Source of the DNA: Astrocystis sublimbata
Lineage: Eukaryota > Ascomycota > Sordariomycetes > Xylariales > Xylariaceae
Length of the DNA stretch: 64,000 nucleotides
Reading direction: 5' to 3'
NCBI GenBank assembly: GCA_022453515.1
Contig: JAJNNY010000035.1
Coordinates: 310,001 to 374,000, forward strand
Part shown: positions 24,284 through 37,141 of the stretch, piece by piece
How positions within the stretch are numbered: position 1 is the stretch's first letter
Layout: every line of letters starts with the position of its first letter
Translations under genes and position numbers: made by a program
The notes under the pieces: model-generated
Databases searched by the model: none
What the model was told of the DNA's origin: nothing
The model's input: only the letters and a program-made list of their open reading frames with translations

Positions 24284-25673
24284 AATGATGAATCGTCCTC
24301 AGCGCGACGTCGCAACTAGTCGTCGACGGCACGCATCGCATTTTCTTCAATTCGATTCAACATATTCAGAAATTGTCCCAAAATTCCGCCCTATACATAA
24401 TAATCGAGTGTCGTTTCCTGCGATTTGTTTTGTTTTTTTTATTCTCTTCGCTTCTTCGGTGATGGTACCAGGCCATCATCAGCACCGCTTTATACCCTGA
24501 TCGCATTCTACGGATTTTTTAACGGAATTCCCGTTCTGGTTGATTGAGATTTTTGCTTCGGAGTTGGGGCAAATCGGGTGTTACCATTGAGGAACACAGG
24601 ATACGGGTGCTATCAAATTATCACACAGGTCCCTATCTCGTCTGCCCTTTTCGAACACGCGAAAGGAAGCAAGGCGACGGGTACAATACTACCTACATTA
24701 CATGCATGAACAGATGGATGGACGGCGTACATAACATTTTCACATTGATGTGAAGAGACGAGGACCAAAATCATGGCATTTCCAGGTCGGGCAGGCTGGC
24801 ATAGGGGATACATACGTCACACCGGCGGGAAAATTGAAGTTCACAACACTGTACTTATCAACTTGACTGTTCTGCTAGGTAGGGGCATGCATGTACATAT
24901 GATTTTCGAATAGATCGTACATTACATTGACGGCAGTTTCAAAACAACATTGTTTTACCAACATCGTGAAAGACAGTGCACCAAAACAGCAACCGTGATT
25001 TATGCTATGTATGGTAGGCAGCTTCAGAGTTACGGGTAATTGCTAGCTATCACTGAACCTGACTGCTCAACGCGATATCCGATCGTATTAATACAGATTC
25101 TAGGCATGCTGCCAAAGTACATCTAATGCATTTAGTGAACAGATAGCCAGGAACAGAAGATCGGTATAGCACCGCACCTTCTACCTCCATACTAGCGAGC
25201 CGTCAAGATCGATATAGATGTGTTACGGCGAAACGCCAAGAAACGCCAGTCTACCAAAGTAGGCAAATGACTTCAAACCGACGCATTCCTCGGCCAAGGG
25301 TCGGTAGAGGTAACTTGGAACACGCGGTCAGGTGATGCAATTGGGTACAATTGTTACGTAGGACCGAGGGCGTCTTCTGATTTAGTACATTTCGTATTAT
25401 ACAATTGGCCCTTGGCCCTCGTATTTACAATACAAGCATAGACTATCATCTAAGACTATCTTCTACCTCTTGAAGCGATAGATCTTAACTACTAGACACT
25501 TATGCAGCCATTGGGATTAGGTGCGGTTTGTCTACCAACTGCGGCCGCTCATGCTTAAGTTTAGATAGTACCTTTCAAAAAAGCAAGGCTTTTCGACCTC
25601 GGTCCGACAGGTACTTTCTAGGTAGTTGCAATGGCAACATCCGCAGCCTAGGTGTCATGCTCTTCCTTTGTAT
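24284..25673. other. Convergent intergenic region
   Basis: About 1.4 kb between the bZIP gene and the 3' end of the uL4m gene. T-rich runs directly after 24283 suit a 3' UTR. Nothing else is recognised. Confidence 0.35.
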
Positions 25674-26844
25674 CTACTCGACCAAGATGTCCCCACTGAC
25701 GGGCGTCCTGCTCGCCAAGACAGGCGCAATGACGTTGCTGGCATAGTAGACGGTAGGCGGCTTGATATCGCTCTGGTGGTCCTCAATGATCTGCAGCAGC
25801 GCCTCCCTCTCAATGACAATGCGGCCCGTCTCCAGCAGATCCTTGACATCCACATCCTCGACGTCGAGGGCGCGGCCCCATCGCGGGACGAGGTCCAGCG
25901 ACTGAAAGAGGTCCTCGCGCCTGGAGCTCGTGATGATGGTGCTCCGCCCCGCGGCGCGGCCCCAGGCGTTGGCATCGAGCACCTGCTTCACCCACTTGGA
26001 GCGGAAGCCGGCCTCGAGCTCGGCGTTCTCCCTTACGCGCGGATTCTGCAGCAGGGCCTCGAACTCGGCGGGCATGGGCAGCTCCATGCCGTCGCTGCAC
26101 ACGACCAGCTCGCCGCGGCGGTAGCGGTACGACAGGGCGGTGCGCCAGGCCAGGTCGTAGGCTTTGCGCGTGATCTTGGTACCGAAGTCGCGCGGCTTGG
26201 GGCCGAAGGACTTGCCTCCGCCGCGGCGCAGCGGCGATTGCTTGTTGCCTACACGCGCCCGGCCCAGGCCTTTCTGGCGGTACAGCTTCTTGTGCGAGCC
26301 GTGGACTTCCCAGCGGTTCTTGGAGGAGGCGGTGCCTTGGCGCGTGTTGTCGCCCTCGTAGACGACGGCCAGGTGCAGGAGGTCGCGGCGCAGGGGCAGG
26401 TTGAGGTGCTTCGCGGACCAGGATTCGAGGCGCTGCGGCTCGTAGGTGGGGAAGCCGAAGATAGTTACGGGGACGGTGGTTGCTGTGGATGTCGTAGTTA
26501 GAAAGAAGTTGTCCATGGAGAATTGCACAGCATAGAGCCGGTGCACCATGGTGCATATATGGAATAGTGGTAGGACGAACCTGGTCTCCAGAGATTGCTC
26601 GACGGCGAGGAGCTCGCATTTGTGGTTATGATTGGCAGTGGAGCCTCTGTGGCCATTGAGCGTGTGAATGTCGTCGATGGTATCCGTGTCTGGTAAAGCA
26701 TATAATTGTCAGAGGTTGCACGATGAAATGACTTGCAATTGTCATGGAGTGTCGACGTACAGCAGCGGCATCTCTACAGATATTTGAGGCCAGGCTCAAG
26801 CCCCTCATGGCCTCGGCGAGGCCTCTCGCCCCTTTGGCCGCCAT
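25674..26844 (-). CDS. YML6: Mitochondrial large-subunit ribosomal protein uL4m
   Basis: Three exons close to 333 residues: 26844-26761, 26689-26581 and 26482-25674. The first two encode a presequence-like N-terminus rich in Ala, Arg, Ser and Thr (for example TRIPSTTFTRSMATEAP). The third carries the ribosomal L4 domain: VTIFGFPTYEPQRLESW, RQGTASSKNRWEVHGSHKKL, YRQKGLGRARVGNKQSPLRRGGGKSFGPKPRDF. That QKGTGRARxG-type loop is the uL4 extended loop that lines the peptide exit tunnel. The product is expected to be imported into mitochondria and assembled early into the 54S subunit. Donor GTACGT and in-phase joints support the exon choice. The coding DNA is GC-rich, giving long antisense shadow frames. 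The gene is head to head with mL38, another protein of the same subunit. Confidence 0.9.
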
Positions 26845-27246
26845 GTTCGGTGCCAGATGTGTGGTACGGGAGGTGTGGGAACGAAGTGCACCCGTTCGTA
26901 GAAGGGCTGTTGTTGAGTTATGGCGGGGTGTAGGAGGCGATGGGAACGGCGGCGGCGGGTAGGTTGATGATGCCGTACGTCGGTCGATTCGTCGAACCCC
27001 GGAAAAATTAACGAAGAAGCAGGGAAGCTTGATCTGCGTCTAACTCTACGGGGCTAGTCTGTGATCGAATTTAGCGAATTATAAAGCTACAATGGTACTT
27101 CAATCCCACCTCTAAAAGTGGGCCCGGGTCCCCGCGAGGGAAGCAGCAACCGCAGTCTTGCAAAAAAAAGTCAAGTGCCATCATGAATTCGTGACTTCAA
27201 CTTCTCAAACACCATCTGCCTCTCGCCAAAGGCCCCAATTGGCACC
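26845..27246. promoter_or_regulatory. Shared divergent promoter of two mitoribosomal genes
   Basis: The 402 nt between the start codons of uL4m (minus) and mL38 (plus) must contain both promoters. No TATA box or named motif is certain. Shared regulation is an inference from the arrangement and common function. Confidence 0.5.
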
Positions 27247-28864
27247 ATGTCGACCTGCCAGAGGGTCGCCCGACCCCTCGCCCACTCAGCCAAGACTATA
27301 CATCAACATGGCCTACTATTCCAGGCCTCGACATCGCTCGCCCGCTCATTCTCCCTCACAGCAGCCCGCCACGATGATGATGGTGTGCCTCCCGTCTCGA
27401 CCACAGCCCCAAGCCCACCCACGCCGTCACCACCACCACCACCGCCCTCGTCGACGAAGCCTGCTGCCACTCCCGCCGGCGCCCTCCCCGCCGACTCTAC
27501 CCAGGTCCGCATGCAGGAGCGTTTAATGGACCCCAACACCACCACCGCCCACTGGGCCGAGCGAAAACTGATGCGTACCGGCACACCGCCCGTCGGATCG
27601 CGACGTCGCCGTGCCGCGTTACGCACATCGCAGAACATTTCCTTCGACCAGCTGCCCTATCAGTGTTTCCAGGAGGCCCGCCAGATCCTGCAGCAGGACC
27701 GCCAGGAGAAGTTGGTCGCTCTCGCCAAGGAAATCGACAAAATCAAGCGCATTGAGGCCACGCCCGCCGATCAATTCCAAGGCGGCCAGCACAAGAAGGA
27801 CTTGAGGTTGGCGAGTCTGAGGAAATACCTCCATGAGCTGAAGATCCTCGTCGACATCAACGACCCCGTGGTGAAGCGCCGCTTCGAGGATGGACATGGT
27901 GAGTAGTGGTGCCCTTTCTTTCCCCCGTTGCCATCTCTCTATTAGGACTCCTCTACCGCACGACAAAGGATGGCAGCAGTATTTGATGAGATAGATATCT
28001 ACCTCCGGGGAAAGCACGGCATTCACAGGGTATACGAAGGCAAGATGCTAACTGAGTGCGCTGCTAGCCGACATGACCAAGCCCATCTACCGCTACCTAG
28101 CTGAGAAGAAATGGCGCGGCCTGCCCTACCGCATCATCGAGCAGCGCATAGAAACCCTGAACATCGTTCCCGACGTGCTCCCCAAATTCGCCCCCGTCGC
28201 CGACGTGCAGATGTTCTTCCGTCGCAAGAAGGTCGAGCCCGGCGAGATCCTCGACTCCCGCGTCACCGAGCTCACGCCCCGTCTCAAGGTCCAAGTCTTT
28301 AACGCCGGCCAGCGCCTGGTGTCCGTCGCCGTCGTCGACCTCGACGTTCCCAATGCTGAGACCGACAGCTTCGACCGCAGATGCCACTATCTCGCCGCCA
28401 ACATCCCTATCGCGCCAGACCAGCCCTCCTTACCCCTGGGCAAGGTAGACAAGGAAACCCAGCTCGCTGTGCCCTGGCTCCCCGCCTTCTCCCAGATGGG
28501 TGCGCCCTACCACCGCCTGGCCGTCTTCGTTCTCGAACAGAAGGACAACACAGTCCTCGACGTGGCCGAGTTGCGCAAGCTCTACTCGGGCCGCGACGGC
28601 TTCAGTCTCAAGTCCTACCAGGACAAATTCCCTCTGACTGCCGTGGGCCTCAACATCTTCAGAACGGTCTGGGACGAGGGCACGGCGGCCGTCATGGAGC
28701 GCGCGGGCGTCCCCGGCGCCGACATCATGTTCAAGCACAAGCGCGTCTACTCGCTCAAGGGCCCCAAGAAGGCCAGAGGTTGGGAGGCCAAGAGGAGCAA
28801 GCCCAAGTACAAGAGTCTGTGGAAGTACAGTAAGAATATCCATGGCATGAATAGGCGGAGGTAG
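27247..28864 (+). CDS. MRPL35: Mitochondrial large-subunit ribosomal protein mL38 (PEBP fold)
   Basis: Two exons, 27247-27898 and 28068-28864, close to 482 residues. The joint gives GHADMTKPIYRYLAEKKWR, and the intron has donor GTGAGT and acceptor CTGCTAG. The N-terminus is a presequence (MSTCQRVARPLAHSAKTIHQ) followed by a low-complexity Thr/Pro stretch with a run of seven prolines. Charged helical segments follow. The C-terminal half is a phosphatidylethanolamine-binding-protein domain (LVSVAVVDLDVPNAE, YLAANIPI, PAFSQMGAPYHRLAVFVLEQ). This presequence-helix-PEBP layout is that of Mrpl35/mL38, a mitochondria-specific protein of the large-subunit central protuberance. The PEBP fold is structural here rather than enzymatic. 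The gene is divergent from uL4m. Confidence 0.9.
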
Positions 28865-29819
28865 GGTAAAACGGAGTAAAGCAAAGTAAAGGAGGTAGAT
28901 AGATGGCTGTATCAATATATGTATCTATGTACATGGTGAGGATAGAAGGTGATCAAGTCCATACATGGGGACGGGAGTGTCTCCTCGTTGTATCATATCA
29001 TATCGCATCGCATCGTGTCGTATCTTGGCCTGTGGCTCTCGCTATATTGTACATAATCTTGAATGAGACGTATTGGGGACGTGAATGACCGGCTCAAATT
29101 ACTATTTTGGATGCTACCCTCTCTCGTGTGTTGGTATTGGTACCCCTCTATCGCGGTATTGCGAAAAGGGGCTAGGGATGAGCACGTCGACTCGCATTAC
29201 TGGATTTGCTGATTTCATATTTGATCGAATCTTCAATTATCTGAGAGAAATTACTACATGCGTTTTACTTCATTATCACTGAGTGAACAGAAATTTCCGG
29301 CTACATCGATTGAGAGTTGAGTAAGAATTTGGTCTACATAAACTCGCCGGGTAAACTCTGATCTCTATTGGCAAGTGATCTGTATCGAGCCCATCCCTCC
29401 CCTGTGTCAGGATTCTACCAGGAGAATCTATTTGAAATGCAGTTTGCCCGAGTACCCGAGTATCCGCACTGATTTACCAGCCTTTATTGGTCTGGTTTAA
29501 CTTTGTTTGTAGCAGGTGACAATTTTAAGTGACTGGTCATTGCAAACTCACCAATCGAGGCGGACTGCGAGCATTAAGATGCAGAACAAGGGTTCAGTTC
29601 ACAATTAGAGTCTTGACACAAGTACTGTGTCACAGGACTTGAGACAAGGCTGATCAACCTTGCAGCAATTTTCAGTTCCCCTCACAATCGAGTTCGGGAC
29701 CGGCTCGACCTCGCGCCCGACTACAAGTAGTAGGTAGGGTCGCTCCATCTCTTGTTTATTCTGATCTAATACATCATCATAACGACCCTAACTTCGCCAT
29801 CTCTCACAAGAGGCCCGTC
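28865..29819 (+). other. Intergenic region between mL38 and the amidase
   Basis: About 950 nt. A run of short imperfect cat/cgt/tcg repeats lies near 28,995-29,025. No gene or RNA is recognised. The last 100 nt are C/A-rich leader-like sequence of the amidase. Confidence 0.35.
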
Positions 29820-32254
29820 ATGGCTAACTCGACCGTGCAATTCCTCTCGAAGGGCTCGTACTTCGTGCACCCTCAAGTAGTGGTCAGTTTGATCTGCGGT
29901 GATGAGATATTAAGCTGCGCGGAATTGCTGATGAGTGTGCGATGCTTTCGTATAGGGCCACATCACTGGACCCTCTGCCATTCGTAGTTTCTGGAGACCC
30001 GCGGTCTTGATTTCTGTCAAATATGCCGGGTTCGGCTCGGAGCATATACTACAAGCTCTAAAGGACTTTGCCCAAGCTGATGATGTCTTCTCGGACGAAT
30101 TCAGCGCGACCGTCATATTGCAACCTGACAGAGGCATTGACATTGCTGAGGTCACTGGCAACCTTGGCCTTTACCTGAATGTACACGCAATCAGACAAGA
30201 CGATCCAACCATCCATCTACCCCCGGGGCCCTATTTCATTCGAGAGGACTCGATCCACCAAGCATGGAAGTTGTATGACGATAGCCTCGACGCCTTTGTC
30301 ATTCCTACCATAGCGGACGATGTTCTTAATCCGAAAAGGTCAGCCAGTCGAACTTCTAAATGAACATGATACCTGCGGTAGTCTTCACGTTTGGAACTAA
30401 CGCTATTTCCCACCCAGCTTCTCCGTTCTCCAGGCAGTCTCGCCGCATGGTTCATTCAAAAGCATCGCTGTCCCAAGTCGCCTTTACTCAAGCCCGAGCA
30501 AAGACAAGCCGCTGGCCGGCGTCCGCGTCAGCATCAAAGACAACTTTGATCTAGAGGGCATCCGCACCACCATGATGAACAGAGCCTATAACGAGTTATA
30601 CCCGCCTCGAACATCAACTGCCGACTACGCCGCCAAGTTGATCAAACTAGGCGCTATCATCGTCGGAAAGACGAAGATGTCTGCCTTCGCATCTGCAGAA
30701 GAGCCGACTGACCAGTGGATCGACTACCATTGCCCCTTCAATCCGCGAGGCGACCTGTACCAGACACCTTCGTGTAGTTCGACTGGCGCGGGCGCTTCGC
30801 TTGCTGGCTATGCCTGGCTCGACCACTCGATTGGTAGTGATAGTAAGTTAGAACCGAGTTGCTTGCTGGTGTGTCATGACATGCTGCTGACCACCACGAA
30901 GCCTCCGGAAGCATACGCCTTCCCGCAGCGTTCAATGGTCTTTTTGGCTTGAGGACGACCTACGATCTCACGTCACGGAGGGGGATTGTGGCGAGCTGCA
31001 AGTACGTATTGCAGCTGTAGGTCTCCAAGAAGGGACAGGCAGTAACAAGACGATTATTAACTGACAGCCTGAACAGCGAGTTTGACACAGTCGGAACACT
31101 GCACAGGAGCTTGAAGGATGCCAAACATCTCATCACCGCGACTACAGAAGCCCCTGACTCGTTTGAAGTGAGTTTCCTCTCTACCGTGACGCTATACTTT
31201 CACAGCCTGACATTCACAGTTTCCAAAACGCCTGCTATATCCCCTCGACTTCTTCCCCCAGCCCGACGCCGAGCAGCAAGCAATGAGCGAAGAATTCATC
31301 GCCATAGTTGAGAAATTTCTCGGCATCAAGAAAACCCCTATCAGCATAACGGACACGTGGGCATCTAATCCTCCCGAGGAAGCGAATGGCAAAACTCTGC
31401 AGGAGTATCTCGAAATGGTGACTTACCTGCCTATTTTATTTACTTAGTACACGCCACAATTTGGATTTTCAGGTGCTGACTTGATTGACTAGAGCGCAGT
31501 CTGGCCCATGTACTACGACACATACCACACCTTCGACGCCTTCAGAGCCGACTACTTTGCAAATTTTGGGAAGCCCCCTTACGTGGGCCCATACATGCGT
31601 AAGCGATGGTAGGTGTTTTGAACGGCGAAGTGGAATCCGACCTGATTAACATTGGGGCTCAGGGACATAGCCATCCCATTCACCAAGGAAGAGCGTGCCC
31701 AAGGCGTGGCGGAGATGAAGGTCTTTAGAGACTGGTTTGAGAAGAACATCATGGGACCGCACAGAGACACCGTGTCGGATGCCGTCATGGTCATGCCTTT
31801 TGGCTCGGCGGTTCCGAAGTATCGCGATGATGCCAATAAGTAAGCATTGTCTGCATCTTCTGCAACATGTTATCGTTCTGACATTGCGTAATTTATCTAG
31901 GCTTCCTGGTATCGTCGGGTCTTTCTCCGTCTTCTACCTGCCGTCTTGCGAGCGCCGACGCTCATCGTGCCTAGTGAGTAAACAAATATCTTCTAATTAC
32001 CACGAGCTATAAGTGCTTACTCACTGATTATCGCAGTCGGACAGAAACCCCATGACTCGAGAGTCAGTGGTCGTGAAGAATACCTCCCCATCGTGAGCAG
32101 TCTCATGGGCGCGAGGAATAGCGATGTCATGCTCATCAACCTCGCGGAAGCAGCGCTGCGGAGTGCGGGATGGCCTACTACGGTCATGACGGGTCGCGAG
32201 GCTTTTGAGAGGGGGGATAATGTGTGCAATGTCCTCCGAGAAGCTGTCGACTGA
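29820..32254 (+). CDS. Amidase-signature family protein with N-terminal extension; apparent 1-nt frameshift
   Basis: About ten exons: 29820-29882, 29956-30338, 30418-30842, 30902-31001, 31077-31167, 31220-31417, 31493-31608, 31663-31839, 31901-31973 and 32037-32254. A domain of about 140 residues precedes the amidase part, as in fungal amidases with an Arp1-like N-terminus. The amidase-signature Ser-cisSer-Lys triad is visible: Lys in VRVSIKDNFDLEG, the central Ser cluster in PSCSSTGAGASLAGYAWLDH, and the nucleophile region GSDTSGSIRLPAAF. The end VPIGQKPHDSRVSGREEYLP is family-like. Such enzymes hydrolyse amide bonds of small molecules; the substrate is unknown. The exon lengths sum to one base short of a multiple of three. 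In exon 9 the match moves from one frame (SFSVFYLPS) to another (RAPTLIVP) near 31945, which suggests a 1-nt deletion or a sequence error. Without it the product would end at 32012 lacking the C-terminus. Confidence 0.75.
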
Positions 32255-33573
32255 TTAGGTGCTTCGAGTTGTATTTTTTTTAAAAAAATATGATTCTAGT
32301 CCCATGACAATCAATGTGTACTGAATCACTCGCCTGCTCTGCTCTACTGCACCTGAGTACCTTTGCACACTAGAGTGTAAAAATCTGCTGCAGTCACGTA
32401 GTAAGTAAGGGGTAAATAAAAGTGCCAGCAATATATATGTATGTGTATACACCATTGATTCCAATGTGTACCTATAACTGTGTGCAAGGAAAGGGCAAGC
32501 GTATCGCGCCAGACGTCTTGAAAAGGATTAAACCACTATATATGTCAGGTGTCACGGTAGCAAGGGCATCACTATGACCTAGGAGCTCCGTAGCCCGGGC
32601 CTCATCATGACCTAGGGGCTCCCCTGTAGGGGCTATTTGGGCTACTAGATCTGTGTACCTACCTAGGTATATAAGGACTGGGCGATTCCCACTGAATGGG
32701 AGAGCCCAGGAATTAATAGAATTAACACCTGACCCCTACATTTCTACTTCACTACTAGGCCACTGCTATATTCCTTCACTCTGGTGCAAAAGCACTTGAC
32801 AATATATGTATGTGCCAATCCACCTAGGTAGGCGGTTTAATGAGATAGATGGTCTGTGACAACCAGCTGCTTCGCCGCTGTTGCAATCGCTTTGCTTCGA
32901 CTACATGGAGATTGATTGGTGAATAGAAAATCTCTAGAGATCGACACCAATGTAACCTAAAGGCTTGATCCCCGCTTTCTTCTCTCCAAGTTGCTAGGTA
33001 CCCCTCCGATGTGATTATACTGCCACCACTTACGTCAAGTGTGGCATCTATCTGTGAAAATGAGATTGTTATATTCTGCCACCAGTGTCGTTTGATCACT
33101 ACACTACTTGGCAATGCCGCATGCGAACATACAACGCAAAATCCTCGAAAAAAGAAAGTGTTATCTAGCTCAAAGCTCCAATAACTTCATGAGAGAAATA
33201 CTTGCGACTATAACATGAAAAAAGCTTACCTTTTGTACAAATCTCGAATGCGATGTCGTGCCGAGTTTAAAGACGTTGGAGCATTTGTCCTTTCCAGCTG
33301 CACCTTTATCGGGGCCAGCTATCTGCATCATGCAGGCTGTTGTGGTGGCTGTGTAAACAGAGTGTAAAGCCACCTAGGTAGGTAAGGCAGTCAAGCCCAC
33401 GAGGCTCATACTTTGGAATAGGTGGAAACGGCGCTCCTTGATCTTCTTCCCCTCAGCTTTGGGATCATACATATGTTCGTTGCACCTAAGGACGGCCCCC
33501 CAAGCAGCCAAGAAGCGTTAAAAGGCGGGTTCATGGTGACATAGAGCGTACCTCTATTCACAACTATCATAAT
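32255..33573. other. Intergenic region with three CCTAGGT motifs
   Basis: About 1.3 kb. It contains ACCTAGGTA-type palindromic motifs near 32660, 32822 and 33373, and an imperfect duplication around atgacctagg (32574-32635). Short minus-strand frames are present but unsupported. Confidence 0.4.
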
Positions 33574-36500
33574 ATGGATCCTATTGCGACGCTGGGTATT
33601 GTCGCTGCTGTTTGTCAATTCCTCCAATTCTCGTCTGGTTTGATGAAAGAGACCGCGGGGATATATCATCGATTAGAAGACAAGTCCGATGACCATCGAG
33701 CTCTGGAAGGCATCTATCAAACATTAGAACAAGTCAATTCGAGACTGGAGACGGGGGATCCTTCCGATTCCTATGGGGTGTCGTTACAAAAAGGTGAACT
33801 GTCCTTAATTGCGGAGGGCTGCAAATCTGATTGTGCACGACTCATCTCGCTGCTGTCCAAATTGAAGTTGGGGCAGAGCAGGTCACGATTGTGGGCAAGC
33901 TTCCGATTGGCGCTGAAAGAAGCCCTGGCACAACACGAGATTAAGAAGCTCAAGGAACGGATTGCAGAGCGACAGAGTTTGATGATCCTGCAAGTCGTCA
34001 GACTTTCAAGGTAAGAGTTGCCATCAGTGGACTTTCCAGGCATCTGAGTTCTAACTTTGGGCTTTTTGTCCCCAAAGAGCGAGTGTAGGTGCTATAGACG
34101 ATAAACTGGAAGTCCTAATTGCGGAAACTCAGAGCTGTCACTTGTCATTGAGGCAGAACGCATCTAAGCTCAAGACGGAATTGACGTCGGTACAATCCAA
34201 TATTTCCAAACTGCAAAGTGTACAGAGCCGCCAACTGCAGCCGGATACTAAGTTGGACGAGATAGCGTTGCATCTGCAAGATCTCTCCATCCGAACCAAA
34301 GCCCTGGTCATGTTGAAAAAAATCATATACTCTCTGGATTTTGAACATAATGCAGCGAGACGCGACAACATAGTCGACGCCCACAAAAGGACTTTCGCAT
34401 GGGCTCTCAAACGCCGTGATCGTTGGCCTGAAGGATTTTCAGATGAAAGTCCTCCGGCTGGTACAGGCAACATCCTACAATGGCTAGAATCCGAAAACGA
34501 CTTGTTTTGGATCAGTGGGAAGCCTGGTTCAGGCAAATCGACTTTAATGAAGTTCATCGCAGGTCACAATTCAACGAGATCTGCTCTGTCTAAATGGGCA
34601 ACGCCAGATTGCCAAGTGATTCTCGCAAGCCACTACTTCTGGATCGCTGGAACTCCAATCCAAAAGTCTCTGCAAGGTTTATGGCAGTCAATTCTTTACG
34701 AATTCTTCACCCAAAGGCCTCAGATAATCCCAATCATTTGCCCTGATCGTTGGACTTTGGATGATGATGAAGCCGAGAAACACCCATGGACTAAACAGGA
34801 GCTGTGCGACTGCTTGCGGCGTCTTGGAGACCAGTCAAATCTGGGAGTCAAGTTCTGTGCCTTCATTGATGGACTAGACGAATATGAGGGCCATCATCTT
34901 GAGATGGCACAGACACTATCTCAGCTGTCCCGATCGCCTCATCTCAAGCTGTGTGTCTCTAGTCGCCCGTGGAATGTATTTGAAGAACTTTTTGGCAACT
35001 GCCATACTTCCAAACTATATGTCCACGAATGGACGAAGCACGACATACGCGAGTTCTCAACGAGTCAACTGACAACCCATCCCCTCTGTGTATCGGTGGG
35101 CATGCAAGAGGGCAAATCGCTCATACAGAAAATTACCGAGAGGGCTGAAGGGGTGTTTCTATGGGTGTTCCTGGTCACAAGAACAATCCGAGAAGGTCTG
35201 ACCAACTATGAAAGAATCAATGATCTCCATGACATGTTGGATGCAATGCCATCCGATCTTGGTCAGTTTTTCAAACATATGTCAGATTCAGTGAATCCTG
35301 TTTATCACAGGAAAATGGCGCGCGCCCTGAGAGTTGCGAGTAGTTCTGGTCAGCCACTACATTTCTGCATCTATCATTTCCTTGAACTTGAGCTTGCCAA
35401 TGCCGACTATGCACTTGTTGAACCTGTCACGCCATATGATAACGAAACGTTAGCCCGTATACAACATACTGTTCATCGGCATCTCAATGGCCACTGCATG
35501 GGTCTTTTGGAGGTTAAAGATCAGAACGTACAGTTCATCCACCGGACTGTGCGCGACTGGCTGCGAACGAAGGACATTGATGAATATCTTGCGGCAAAAG
35601 TTGGCGATGAATTCGAGGCACACACGTCGATAGCACGTGCAACCATGGCTTTATTCAAGCATACACACTTCAGTGATGATACTCGCGTTATCACACACCC
35701 AGATTATTTCCACTGGCATGGCAGTCTGATAGAGGAGCTTCGTGCACTTCTCAACCGGGTCAACATGGCGGTGATTCATGGGGTCGATAGCAACTGGGTA
35801 TGGTCCATGGTAGAGGAAACAAGCTCTGTAGTTCAGATCATGTTTGAGTGTGATCAAGCACGGTTTGGAAAACCACTGCCTAAAAGTGGGAGAAGAGGCA
35901 GCGATCCCCAAATGGTGTTTCGGTGGGCACTGCTAGAGTCGCGCGTCTGCATTTACCTTGTGCGAAAGCTACTCGCGATGCCGGGGTATTTCGACGAAAT
36001 GGATGTGAACCCTATATGGGTCCTCCTAGGTGGTAACCGTGCCAACAATCCGGACAGAATTCCTGGAAAGATTTTTGTCCAAATTCCCAAAACAATTCCA
36101 AACAAAATTCGACCTTGTCACGTCGAACAATTCTTCGATTGGACACGGAATCCTGTCCCAATTTCTGCCCATGGCGTTGACCTTATCTGGATCCTGATCT
36201 TGCGAGCGTACAAGATACAGGATATCTTTGACCCTGAAGAGAGGCTGGATGCCAGCAAGTTTGCTCCTTTCCTATCGAACTTAAGGACAGGTCTCTTGAC
36301 GTACCTCCTAAACCAACCTTCTGGTGTTGATGCCAAAGTCCGCGTGTCACCCAAGCAGATCGTCCCCTCTTGGCTGGCGGTGTTTCTTCTCGGAATGCGG
36401 TCTCCAGCCACGGGACCTGCTTTGCACGCGTGGACAATAACCATGCGGGTTGTATTTACCAAGTCTCTTGACATGGAGTGCTTGAGCTCGGAGTTCAGTC

Positions 36501-36787
36501 CTGCACGCTCAGTGCTCGAACAAATCTGCCACATGATGCATAATTTCGGGGACACTGGAGCCAAGCAAGAAATTATTGAGAAGAGAGAGACTCTGTACGC
36601 CTTCTTGTCCATTGTCATGGGGATTTCTGACAAGTGCGGCTGTCGCGGCCACGTGTCAAGACTCTTGGACAAATTTGAGGAACCCATAACACAAACAAGC
36701 TGTGGGAAACATGCGAGCAAATCGACGAGCGTGCGCAAATCGAAGCGGATAAAACAACAATGTCTTCAAAATGCGCCAACACAATAA
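33574..36787 (+). CDS. STAND/NACHT P-loop NTPase with fungal N-terminal death-fold-like domain, no C-terminal repeats
   Basis: Two exons, 33574-34010 and 34078-36787, close to 1048 residues; the joint has GTAAGA and CCCAAAG. The N-terminus MDPIATLGIVAAVCQFLQFS is typical of the SesA/HeLo-like domains that begin fungal STAND proteins. A coiled-coil-like linker follows, then IIYSLDFEHNAARRDNI and the NTPase: Walker A ISGKPGSGKSTLMKF, Walker B FCAFIDGLDEYEG, and sensor-like LKLCVSSRPWNVFEELF. A later VQFIHRTVRDWL segment is the winged-helix-like motif shared by this NACHT group. The last 450 residues show no WD40, ankyrin or TPR repeat. Such architectures are thought to signal in non-self recognition or programmed cell death; this is family knowledge, not shown here. 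The frame is intact. Confidence 0.85.
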
Positions 36788-37141
36788 TTAGGGAATTTTC
36801 CCTAAAGCCGAGTCCGCCATATAGTTATCGTTTTCTGCTCCACGCATTCCCACTTACACTCTACTGCAGAGCTCAGCAACGTCATGTCCAGCCACATATG
36901 AAACACAATAACAGATCAGTCAATCACGTACGCCCATACACTCTTTGATTGTTAAGTTAGTAATGACTAGCGAATCCCTAGTGCTATATGAATTTGAATT
37001 TTTACTTACTTTTATGTCGAATGTGAATAGATACCTAAGTAGCTAGCTTAGCTCCTGCAATTATGATTCGATTTATCGAATTTGACTTTCGGCTTGATGG
37101 TGGAGATGTAACGTGTCTTAGTGATATAATTATCTCTTTGT
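36788..37141. other. Convergent intergenic spacer
   Basis: 354 nt of AT-rich sequence between the convergent STAND and P4H genes. No feature is recognised. Confidence 0.35.

Noticed and set aside
25626..26501. Long open frame on the plus strand over the uL4m gene
   Set aside because: It is antisense to the GC-rich uL4m coding sequence, which has clear domain motifs; the frame is a codon-bias shadow.
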